Assembly: GCF_013408535.1 (NCBI RefSeq)
Contig: NZ_JACBZA010000001.1
Location: 1 to 64,000, forward strand
Length of the DNA stretch: 64,000 nt
DNA from: Actinopolymorpha cephalotaxi
Lineage (GTDB): Bacteria; Actinomycetota; Actinomycetes; Propionibacteriales; Actinopolymorphaceae
Direction: 5' to 3'
Positions 8,423 to 15,316 of the stretch are shown here, piece after piece; the stretch's first letter is position 1, and every line of letters begins with the position of its first letter. The notes under the pieces were generated by a model, which did not search any database, was not told the DNA's origin, and saw only the letters and a list, made by a program, of their open reading frames with translations. The position numbers and the translations under genes were made by a program.

Positions 8423-9274
8423 CTACCTGAGGCAGGCCCGCACCGCGGCGAGCGCGGTGTGTCGGTGCAGCAGCGCGGTGGTCACCGGGCCGACACCTCC
8501 GGGCACCGGTGTGAGCGCTCCCGCCACCGCGGCGACGGCCGGGTCGACGTCGCCGGCCAGTCCGCCGTCCGGGGTGGGGTTGGTGCCGACGTCCACGACG
8601 ACCGCGCCGGGGCGTACGTGGTCCACGCCGATCAGCCCGGGACGCCCGACGGCCGCCACCAGCACGTCCGCCTCCCGGCACAGCGCGGGCAGGTCGGCCG
8701 AGCGGGAGTGGCAGACCGTCACGGTGGCGTGCTCGGCGAGCAACAGCAGCGCGGCGGGTTTGCCCACCACGGTCGAACGGCCGACCACCACGACGCGCCG
8801 GCCCTCCAGCGGCACCTGCTCGTGGCGCAGGATCTCCAGCACCGCCTGCGCGGTCGCGGGTGCGAACGCCTCGACCGAGCCCGCGGCGAGCAGCCCCAGC
8901 GAGGTCGGGTTGGCCCCGTCGACGTCCTTGTCCGGTGCGATCGCCGCACCGAGGCCGGCCAGGGTGACGCCGGCCGGCAGCGGGGTCTGGCAGATCACGC
9001 CGTGCACCGCGGGGTCGGCCGACCTCGCGGCGAGATGGCCGGTGAGGGTGGCGGCGTCGGCGCCGTGCAGCGTGTCGACCAGGCAGGTGATGCCGAGCCG
9101 CTTGCCCGCCCGGGCGATCGAGCGGACGTACCACGCCGTTCCCTCGTCGTCGGTCGGCACCACCACCGCCAGGGTGGGAACGATCCCAGCCGCGGCCAGC
9201 CGGGCCACGTCGGCGGTGGTGTGCTCGTCCACGGTCGCCGCCACGGCCCGCCCGTCGAGCAGTCGGGCGGTCAT
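8423..9274 (-). CDS. folD: FolD-type methylenetetrahydrofolate dehydrogenase, lacking the cyclohydrolase lysine
   Basis: A 283-residue FolD homologue oxidising 5,10-methylene-THF to methenyl-THF with NAD(P)+. Conserved features include Tyr49, 'VICQTPLPAGV', 'APDKDVDGANPTSLG', the dinucleotide motif 'VVVVGRSTVVGKPAALLL', 'VTVCHSRS' and 'PVPGGVGPVTTALL'. The family pattern Tyr-Val-x-x-Lys has Ile53 in place of the lysine (codon at 9118-9116 is ATC). That lysine (Lys54 in E. coli FolD) is required for the cyclohydrolase step. The gene overlaps the upstream cyclodeaminase/cyclohydrolase-type gene by four bases (ATGA). The likely division of labour is dehydrogenase here and cyclohydrolase there. 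The domain is otherwise complete, so it is not a pseudogene. Confidence 0.9.
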   Translation of the reverse strand: MTARLLDGRAVAATVDEHTTADVARLAAAGIVPTLAVVVPTDDEGTAWYVRSIARAGKRLGITCLVDTLHGADAATLTGHLAARSADPAVHGVICQTPLPAGVTLAGLGAAIAPDKDVDGANPTSLGLLAAGSVEAFAPATAQAVLEILRHEQVPLEGRRVVVVGRSTVVGKPAALLLLAEHATVTVCHSRSADLPALCREADVLVAAVGRPGLIGVDHVRPGAVVVDVGTNPTPDGGLAGDVDPAVAAVAGALTPVPGGVGPVTTALLHRHTALAAVRACLR

Positions 9275-9987
9275 CGGGTGATCTCCCGGCGGATGTCGGC
9301 GACCAGCGAGCGGCCCCGCTCGGCGACGGCGAGGTGCTCCTCCAGGTCAGCTGTCAATTCGGCCTTGACATCACTGTCGGGCAACGAGGACAGGTTGATC
9401 TCGACGTTGACGGCGGCGGACTCCGCGGCACCGGCTGCCGCGGCGGCGGCTACCGCCAGGTCGGAGACCACCTGCGGGTTGGACCGCCCCCGCAGCGACT
9501 CGGCCAGCGCCACCACGTCGGCGGCGGCGGCCGCGATCGCCAGCGGTGGCAGCGCCGCGGCGTGGGTCGCGGACCGCACCGCGTCGCGGCGGGCCGTGCG
9601 TTCCTCCTCGGTCGTACGGGGAAGGCGGTAGGCCGTCATCAGTGCCGTGAACGCGGCCTCGTCCTCCCTGCCCAGCCGCAGCGCCTCGATGCGCAGGGCG
9701 TCGGCCCGCTCACGGACCTGGGTGGCGTGTTCCTCGTGCGCGGCGTGCACCGGCTTGCCGATCGTCAGGTTGGTCACCATCGACACCAGCGCCGCGCCGA
9801 TCGCGACCTGCATCGCCGCGGCCGCACCACCGCCGGGGGCCGGGTCGGCGGACGCCAGCCGCTCCAGCCAGCCGGCGATCGTGCCGGTGTCCGAGCCGCC
9901 GGCGTTCGAGCCGCCGGTGTCCACGCCGTCCACGCCGTCCACGCCGTCCACGCCGTTCGTGCCGTCCATGCCGTCCATGCCGTCCAT
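9271..9987 (-). CDS. cyclodeaminase/cyclohydrolase family protein (FchA-like)
   Basis: A 238-residue all-helical protein of the formiminotransferase-cyclodeaminase C-terminal family. The family includes stand-alone methenyl-THF cyclohydrolase (FchA) and formimino-THF cyclodeaminase. The landmark 'ASADPAPGGGAAAAMQVAIGAALVSM' region, the typical 'PxPGGGS' helix start, lies at about residues 46-70. The first 35 residues are a degenerate Met/Val-Asp-Gly repeat encoded by a 9-bp DNA repeat and are probably disordered. ATG 9987 is backed by GGAGG five bases upstream. The four-base overlap with folD implies coupled translation and one-carbon folate function. Hydrolase versus deaminase activity cannot be decided from sequence alone. 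Confidence 0.85.
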   Translation of the reverse strand: MDGMDGMDGTNGVDGVDGVDGVDTGGSNAGGSDTGTIAGWLERLASADPAPGGGAAAAMQVAIGAALVSMVTNLTIGKPVHAAHEEHATQVRERADALRIEALRLGREDEAAFTALMTAYRLPRTTEEERTARRDAVRSATHAAALPPLAIAAAAADVVALAESLRGRSNPQVVSDLAVAAAAAAGAAESAAVNVEINLSSLPDSDVKAELTADLEEHLAVAERGRSLVADIRREITR

Positions 9988-9993
9988 GCCGTC
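9919..9993. repeat. 9-bp tandem repeat encoding the protein's N-terminus
   Basis: About eight imperfect copies of GCCGTCCAC/GCCGTCCAT lie head to tail. On the minus strand they encode Val/Met-Asp-Gly tripeptides. Three in-frame ATGs result. The repeat keeps frame, so copy-number slippage would only change the length of the leader. Confidence 0.85.
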
Positions 9994-10042
9994 CTCCGTC
10001 CGGGCGCGGGGACCGCGCGCCGGACAGGGTAGTCCCCGAAGC

Positions 10043-11533
10043 TCAGCCCGCCGGGAGCCGGACGCGGAACGTCGTCTCGCCGGGCCGGCTGCTCACTCGT
10101 ACCGTTCCGTGGTGGGCGTCAACCACGGCTTGCACGATGGCGAGTCCCAGTCCGGTGCCTCCGCTGGCCCGGGTGCGCGAGGTGTCGGCGCGGTAGAAGC
10201 GGTCGAAGACATGGTCGACCGCGACCGGGGGTACGCCGGGCCCGTCGTCGTGCACCTCGATCAGCGCGGCGCCGTCGCCGTCACCACGCACCCGCAGGTC
10301 GACGACGGTGCCGGCTGGTGTGTGGGCGTGCACGTTCGCTAGCAGGTTGGCCAGCACCTGGCGGAGCCGGCCCTCGTCGCCGTCCACCACCAGCGGGTCG
10401 GCGGGCAGGTCCAGCCTGATCGGGTGGTCCTGGTCGCGGACGCGGAAGTCGCTGGCGGCGTCCACCGCCAGCCGGCACAGGTCGACCGGGCGGTGGTCGA
10501 GCGGGCGGCCCTGGTCCAGCCGGGCGAGCAGCAGCAGGTCGTCGACCAGCAGGCTCATCCGGTTCGACTCCTCCGCGATCCGGCGCATCGCCGTGCCGAG
10601 CTCGGCGAGGTCGAGGTTCCGGGCGAGTTCGGGGCTGCCGTCGCGGTCCCGGGTCGAACGGTCGAAGAGTTCCGCGTACCCACGTACCGTCGACAGCGGC
10701 GTCCGCAGCTCGTGGGAGGCGTCGGCGATGAACTGCCGCAGTTGGCGTTCGGCCTCGTTGCGTGCCTGGAACGACGCGTCGATCGCCTCCAGCATGTGGT
10801 TCAGGCCCGAACCGAGCTGACCCACCTCCGTCTGGGGCGGCAGCACCGGCGCCCGCAGCCGCACCGCGGCCTCCGGGCCGGTGAGGTCGGTCTCGGCGAT
10901 CCGCCTCGTGGTGGTGGTCATCCGGCCGAGCGGGGCCAGGCCGACCCGGATCAGCATGGAGCCGAGGGCCGCGGTGACGGCGAGCCCGGCCAGTCCGACC
11001 GCGAACTCGATCAGCACCAGCCGGCGCACGGTGTCGTTGAGCGACCGCAACGGCAGCCCGACCACCAGCCGGGCGCCGTTCTTGAAGGTCGTGGCCACCA
11101 GGCGGTACGGGCCGGGCAGTGCGCGGTCCTCGAACGTACGCGGGGAGTCGGGCACCTTCTTGGCGAGCCTGACCTGCTCGGCGTGCGGCAGGTCCCGCAC
11201 GTGGTCGATCGAGCCGGGGGTCGCGGGCAGCATCGCGGACCGGATGTCGTCGGCGCTCACCACGAAACGCACCGCGTCCTCGGGCGGGATCTGCACGCGG
11301 TCGGCGTCGTCGTCCCCGTGCAGGAGCGCGTCCCTGGTCTGCCCGGCGACCTGGCGCAGCTGGCCGTCGGTGCGGTTGAGCAGGTACGTCTGCAGTGCGT
11401 GCGTCGTCGCCACCCCGCCGGCCGCCAGTACTCCCGCGACGAGCAGCAGCACCAGGGCGAGCACCCGGCGGCGCAACGGCTGGCGGGCGAGGAAACCTCG
11501 CGTCGCCGTGTAGACCGAACGCGGACGGCTCAC
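10043..11533 (-). CDS. sensor histidine kinase of a two-component system
   Basis: A 496-residue membrane kinase. TM1 ('VLALVLLLVAGVLAAGGV', about residues 25-45) and TM2 ('IEFAVGLAGLAVTAALG', about 185-205) bracket an extracytoplasmic sensor region. A HAMP linker, the H-box 'FIADASHELRTPLSTV', the N-box 'LRQVLANLLANVHAHT', the G1 box 'EVHDDGPGV' and the G2 'GGTGLGLAIV' follow. I chose GTG 11533 because it overlaps the response regulator stop (GTGA). A longer frame upstream would lie inside the regulator gene. It belongs to the Actinobacterial TrcS/PhoR-like group. Its placement beside a divergent redox operon suggests it controls that operon. Confidence 0.92.
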   Translation of the reverse strand: MSRPRSVYTATRGFLARQPLRRRVLALVLLLVAGVLAAGGVATTHALQTYLLNRTDGQLRQVAGQTRDALLHGDDDADRVQIPPEDAVRFVVSADDIRSAMLPATPGSIDHVRDLPHAEQVRLAKKVPDSPRTFEDRALPGPYRLVATTFKNGARLVVGLPLRSLNDTVRRLVLIEFAVGLAGLAVTAALGSMLIRVGLAPLGRMTTTTRRIAETDLTGPEAAVRLRAPVLPPQTEVGQLGSGLNHMLEAIDASFQARNEAERQLRQFIADASHELRTPLSTVRGYAELFDRSTRDRDGSPELARNLDLAELGTAMRRIAEESNRMSLLVDDLLLLARLDQGRPLDHRPVDLCRLAVDAASDFRVRDQDHPIRLDLPADPLVVDGDEGRLRQVLANLLANVHAHTPAGTVVDLRVRGDGDGAALIEVHDDGPGVPPVAVDHVFDRFYRADTSRTRASGGTGLGLAIVQAVVDAHHGTVRVSSRPGETTFRVRLPAG

Positions 11534-12294
11534 GAAAGCGGTGGGCGGAGGACGTAGCCGACCCCGCGGACCGTGTGGATCAACGGCTCGGCGTCGACGT
11601 CGATCTTGCGGCGGAGATAGGAGATGTAGAGCTCGACCACGTTGGCGTTGCCGCCGAAGTCGTAGTTCCACACCCGATCCAGGATCTGCGCCTTGGACAG
11701 CACCGTGCGGGCGTTGCGCATCAGGAACCGCAGCAGCTCGAACTCCGTCGGGGTCAGCTCGATCAACCGGTCGCCGCGGCGGACCTCGCGGGAGTCCTCG
11801 TCGAGCATCAGGTCGGCCACCCGCAGGCCGGTGCCGCGGGGGACCGTGACGGCCGCCCGCCGCATGACCGTACGCAGCCGGGCGATGAGCTCCTCCAGGC
11901 TGAACGGCTTGGTGACATAGTCGTCGCCACCGATGGTGAGCCCGCGTACCCGGTCCTCGGTGGCGTCGCGCGCGGTGAGGAAGATGACGGGCGCATCGAC
12001 TCCTTTGGCGCGAAGCGCCGAAAACAACGCGAATCCGTCGGTGTCGGGCAGCATCACGTCCAGCACGATCGCGGACGGCTCGAAGTCGCGGGCCTGGTTC
12101 AGCGCCTGGTCGGCGGTGCCGGCGACCATGGTCTGCCAGCCCTCGTAGCGCAGCGCGGAGGCGATCATCTCGGCGAGGTAGCGCTCGTCGTCGACGACCA
12201 GCACCCGCACCGGCGGGTCGGCCATGGTGACCGGCCCGGCCTGCTCCGCGTGCTGGGTGGCGTCGTTTCGTGCCGTACTGTCCGCACCTGGCAC
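11530..12294 (-). CDS. OmpR-family response regulator
   Basis: A 254-residue protein with a receiver domain (about 28-140). It has acidic residues in 'VLVVDDE', phosphoacceptor Asp in 'AIVLDVMLPDTDG', Thr in 'IFLTARD' and Lys in 'VTKPFS'. A winged-helix DNA-binding domain follows (about 155-250, 'LTPTEFELLRFLMRN', 'VVELYISYLRRKID', 'TVRGVGYVLR'). The GTG at 12294 has GAGGAG at the right spacing. An ATG at 12225 would also keep the receiver intact but has no good ribosome binding site. The kinase gene overlaps its stop. Repeated GTTCAC-type elements in the divergent promoter region are candidate binding sites. Confidence 0.92.
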   Translation of the reverse strand: MPGADSTARNDATQHAEQAGPVTMADPPVRVLVVDDERYLAEMIASALRYEGWQTMVAGTADQALNQARDFEPSAIVLDVMLPDTDGFALFSALRAKGVDAPVIFLTARDATEDRVRGLTIGGDDYVTKPFSLEELIARLRTVMRRAAVTVPRGTGLRVADLMLDEDSREVRRGDRLIELTPTEFELLRFLMRNARTVLSKAQILDRVWNYDFGGNANVVELYISYLRRKIDVDAEPLIHTVRGVGYVLRPPLS

Positions 12295-12407
12295 AGGATC
12301 TCCTCGTCGGGATGCCGCCGCCGGCAGGTGCCGACGGGGGTCCCCCGCGCTCTTCTACTACACACCTTCGCTGCCGGGCCTGAGAGGCGGGTGTGAGTTT
12401 GCTGTGC

Positions 12408-12480
12408 GTTCACTGTGAACGCGGAACCGCCCGGCGGGGTTCACAGGGGGCGGACAGGATGGTCACCGGGTTCCCACAGG
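12408..12480. promoter_or_regulatory. GTTCAC-type repeats in the divergent regulator/redox operon control region
   Basis: The 208 bases between the response regulator and the flavocytochrome gene hold a perfect dyad GTTCAC-T-GTGAAC (12408-12420). A direct copy of its left half, GTTCACAG, lies at 12439-12446, and a degenerate copy (GTTCCCACAG) at 12470-12479. Spacing of about 31 bp is near three helical turns. These are plausible OmpR-type regulator sites serving both promoters. Confidence 0.45.
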
Positions 12481-12502
12481 TCGATCCGCCACGGTGGTGT
12501 CC

Positions 12503-13831
12503 ATGCGAGCTCTGATGGTGCGGCACTCCCCGTGGCTGGTGTGGTGCGGGGTCGCCGCGGGCGCCGCGGCCCTGACCCTGCTGTGGTGGACCAGCACCCT
12601 TCCGCCCACCTCCTTCGGCGCGCAGCTGACCGAGGCGGGCCGGCTGACCGGGCTGTACGCCGGCTACCTGGTGGTGATCCTGCTGGTGCTGATGGCCCGG
12701 CTGCCGCTGCTGGAACGCCAGGTCGGCACCGACCGGCTGGCCCGGATCCACAGCATGGTCGGACGCTACGTCGTGTGCATGACCGTCGCGCACATGGTGC
12801 TGATCTGGCTGGGGTACGCGATGACCGCGCACGCCGGGCTCGGCAAGGAGCTGACCCAGCTGCTGACCGGATTCCCGTACGTCCTGTGGGCGGTGATCGG
12901 CGCGGGACTCTTCGTGCTGGTCGGGGTGGTCTCGGCCACCGCGGTCCGCAGCCGGGTGAGCTACGAGACGTGGTATCTCCTGCACCTGTTGACCTATGCC
13001 GGCATCGCGCTCGCGTTCTGGCACCAGATCCTCACCGGTGCGCAGTTCGTGCCGAACGCCGTGGCGCGGTGGGGATGGATCGGGGCGTACGCCGCGGCGA
13101 GCGCCCTGCTGATCTGGTTCCGCCTCCTCGTCCCGGTCCGCAACGTCTGGCGGCACCGGCTGGAGGTGGCCGCGGTCCGGACCGAGGCGCCCGGTGTGGT
13201 GTCGGTCTACCTCACCGGCGCCCGGCTGGACGACCTCGGCGCGGAGGCGGGCCAGTTCATGCGGCTGCGGTTCCTCACCCGGAACGAGTGGTGGCAGTCC
13301 CATCCGTACTCCCTGTCCGCCGCACCCAACCCGAGCTGGCTGCGGGTGACCATCAAGGCGCTCGGTGACCACACCGAGCAGTTGCAGCGCATCCGGCCGG
13401 GCACGCGGGTGCTCGCCGAGGGTCCCTACGGCGCGCTCACCGCGCGGCGGCGCAGCCGGCACGGCGTGGTGCTGATCGCCGGCGGGGTCGGGGTGACCCC
13501 GCTGCGCGCGTTGTTCGAGTCGCTGCCCGCGGAGGAGGGCCGGCTCACCCTGATCTACCGCGCCAGCAAGCACGAGGACGTGGTGTTCCGGCACGAACTG
13601 GACGAGATCGCCGCCGACCGGCGGGCGGTCGTGCATTACCTGGTCGGTCCGCCCGGGCCCGGCCAGGAGCCGGCACTGCACCCGAACTGGCTGCGCCGCC
13701 TGGTGCCCGACGTCGCCGAGCGCGACGCCTACCTGTGCGGGCCCGGCGGGATGATGACCACCGCGATCGAGTCGCTGCGGGAGTGTGGGGTCCCCGCGCG
13801 GCGCATCCACCACGAGGACTTCAGCTTCTGA
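12503..13831 (+). CDS. membrane flavocytochrome, ferric reductase-like (NADPH oxidase/FRE fold)
   Basis: A 442-residue protein. The N-terminal half (to about residue 225) has five or six membrane helices with histidines placed to bind b-haem: 'RIHSMVGRYVVCMTVAHMVL' and 'LLHLLTYAGIALAFWHQ'. The C-terminal half is a ferredoxin-NADP reductase-type domain with FAD motif 'HPYSLSAAP', NAD(P) motif 'GGVGVTPLRALFE' and the terminal 'YLCGPGGM'. It should pass electrons from cytosolic NAD(P)H through FAD and haem to the outer face. ATG 12503 is preferred over GTG 12494. Its stop overlaps the next ATG by one base. The acceptor is probably the exported FMN protein encoded downstream rather than iron directly. 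Confidence 0.88.
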   Translation: MRALMVRHSPWLVWCGVAAGAAALTLLWWTSTLPPTSFGAQLTEAGRLTGLYAGYLVVILLVLMARLPLLERQVGTDRLARIHSMVGRYVVCMTVAHMVLIWLGYAMTAHAGLGKELTQLLTGFPYVLWAVIGAGLFVLVGVVSATAVRSRVSYETWYLLHLLTYAGIALAFWHQILTGAQFVPNAVARWGWIGAYAAASALLIWFRLLVPVRNVWRHRLEVAAVRTEAPGVVSVYLTGARLDDLGAEAGQFMRLRFLTRNEWWQSHPYSLSAAPNPSWLRVTIKALGDHTEQLQRIRPGTRVLAEGPYGALTARRRSRHGVVLIAGGVGVTPLRALFESLPAEEGRLTLIYRASKHEDVVFRHELDEIAADRRAVVHYLVGPPGPGQEPALHPNWLRRLVPDVAERDAYLCGPGGMMTTAIESLRECGVPARRIHHEDFSF

Positions 13832-14433
13832 TGAAACGCATCGTGCTCACCGCGCTGACCACCATCACCGGGATCGTGCTGCTGCTGGGGGTGAAGTCGC
13901 AGACCGGCGCACCCGGCCTGGCCACGCTGGCCGCTCCGGGTGCGGGCTCGGGGTCGACGGCGACCAAGCGCACATCCGCACCTCGTGCGACGCCGACTCC
14001 CACGGCCACCGTCACGCCGACTCCCACCGGCACACCGACCCCCCGCAAGAAGAAGTTGACGACGAAGAAGAAGTCGTCGACCTCGAAGGCGAAGGCGACG
14101 CCGAGGAAGGTCACCCACCCGAGGGTCACGCCGAAGCCCAAGCCGAAGCCCGTCACGAGGATGAAGGTGGCGGGGCAGACCGCGGACACGCCGTACGGAC
14201 CGGTGCAGGTGAAGGTCACCATGCTCGGCCACCGGATCACCGACGTCACCGCGCTGCAACTGCCGGGTGGCAATCAGCGGAGCTCCGAGATCGCCGGGTT
14301 CGCCGCACCCCAACTGCGCAAGGAGGCGCTGTCGGCGCAGAGCGCCCACATCGACAGCGTGTCCGGTGCGACGTACACCAGCCAGGGCTACATCACCTCG
14401 CTGCAGTCCGCGCTCGACAGGGCCGGCGCGTGA
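13831..14433 (+). CDS. membrane-anchored FMN-binding domain protein
   Basis: A 200-residue protein. A single N-terminal hydrophobic helix (residues 4-20, no lipobox) serves as anchor or signal. A Thr/Pro/Lys-rich linker (about 40-110) probably spans the wall. The C-terminal FMN_bind domain (about 112-200) follows. It ends with 'SGATYTSQGYITSL', whose second threonine is the expected site of covalent FMN attachment by ApbE (family motif [S/T]GA[S/T]xT). The domain resembles RnfG/NqrC and the FMN-bearing electron-transfer lipoproteins of Gram-positive bacteria. Flanking genes encode its likely electron donor and its flavin transferase. Confidence 0.88.
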   Translation: MKRIVLTALTTITGIVLLLGVKSQTGAPGLATLAAPGAGSGSTATKRTSAPRATPTPTATVTPTPTGTPTPRKKKLTTKKKSSTSKAKATPRKVTHPRVTPKPKPKPVTRMKVAGQTADTPYGPVQVKVTMLGHRITDVTALQLPGGNQRSSEIAGFAAPQLRKEALSAQSAHIDSVSGATYTSQGYITSLQSALDRAGA

Positions 14434-15194
14434 GCGCGACGACGTCCGGCTCGGTCCGTGGGCCGATCCGGCACGTGGAGTACGTGATGGGTACGGCGGT
14501 GACCATCGACGTCCGCGACCCGCGCGTGGGCGCCGGTGCGGTGGACGCGGTCGTCAGCTGGCTGCACACCGTCGACGCGACGTTCAGCACCTATCGTCCC
14601 GACAGCGCGATCAGCCGGCTCGACCGCGGCGAGGTCGGGCTGGCGGACTGCCCGGACACGGTCCGGTCGGTGCTGGCGCGGTGTGAGGAACTGCGGGTGG
14701 AGACGGTCGGCTACTTCGACCCGAGGTATGCCGGGCGGCTCGACCCGTCCGGGCTGGTGAAGGGCTGGTCGATCGAGCAGGCCGACCAGATCCTGCAGGC
14801 GGCCGGTTCGCGGGCGCACTGCCTGAACGCCGGCGGCGACGTCCTCGCCCGCGGCCGGCCCGCACCCGGCCGGTGGTGGCGCGTCGGTATCGCCGACCCG
14901 CGCGACCGCAGCCGGCTGGCGACCGTCGTCGAGGGCGCGGACATCGCGGTGGCCACGTCGGGCACGGCCGAACGCGGCGCGCACGTCGTCGACCCACGTA
15001 CCGGCGAACCGGCCACCGGCTGGGCGAGCGTCACCGTCGTCGGCCCGGACCTGCCCACCGCCGACGCCTACGCCACCGCCGCGCTGGCGATGGGCGACCA
15101 GGCACGTGAGTGGCTCGCCGGGCGGACGGGTTTCGAGGCGTACGCGATCGCGCCGGACGGCGCCACCTGGGCCACGCCCGGCTTCCCCCGATGA
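14430..15194 (+). CDS. apbE: ApbE-type FAD:protein FMN transferase
   Basis: A 254-residue flavin transferase that moves FMN from FAD onto a threonine of FMN-binding domains. Family landmarks are the start 'EYVMGTAVTIDV', 'LNAGGDVLARG', 'ATSGTAERGAHVVDPRTGEP' and the metal-binding C-terminal 'PTADAYATAALAMG'. It lacks any signal peptide or lipobox and is shorter than exported ApbE (about 330 residues). Flavinylation may therefore take place before export of the target. The GTG start overlaps the stop of the FMN-protein gene (GTGA), giving tight translational coupling with its presumed substrate. Confidence 0.92.
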   Translation: MSATTSGSVRGPIRHVEYVMGTAVTIDVRDPRVGAGAVDAVVSWLHTVDATFSTYRPDSAISRLDRGEVGLADCPDTVRSVLARCEELRVETVGYFDPRYAGRLDPSGLVKGWSIEQADQILQAAGSRAHCLNAGGDVLARGRPAPGRWWRVGIADPRDRSRLATVVEGADIAVATSGTAERGAHVVDPRTGEPATGWASVTVVGPDLPTADAYATAALAMGDQAREWLAGRTGFEAYAIAPDGATWATPGFPR

Positions 15195-15316
15195 CTCCGG
15201 GGCGGGTGGCCAGGTAGCCGCCGGAACGCCGCGGGACTACCTTTCGTCGTACGACGTCGAGCACGGCATGGCGAGCCCGCCGGGGGTGGAGCCCGACCGT
15301 GCGAAGGGGGACGCTC

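Noticed and set aside
10043-11671. Longer histidine kinase starting at 11671
   Set aside because: The extra 46 residues overlap the response regulator coding sequence and are Arg/Pro-rich. GTG 11533 gives the usual GTGA overlap.
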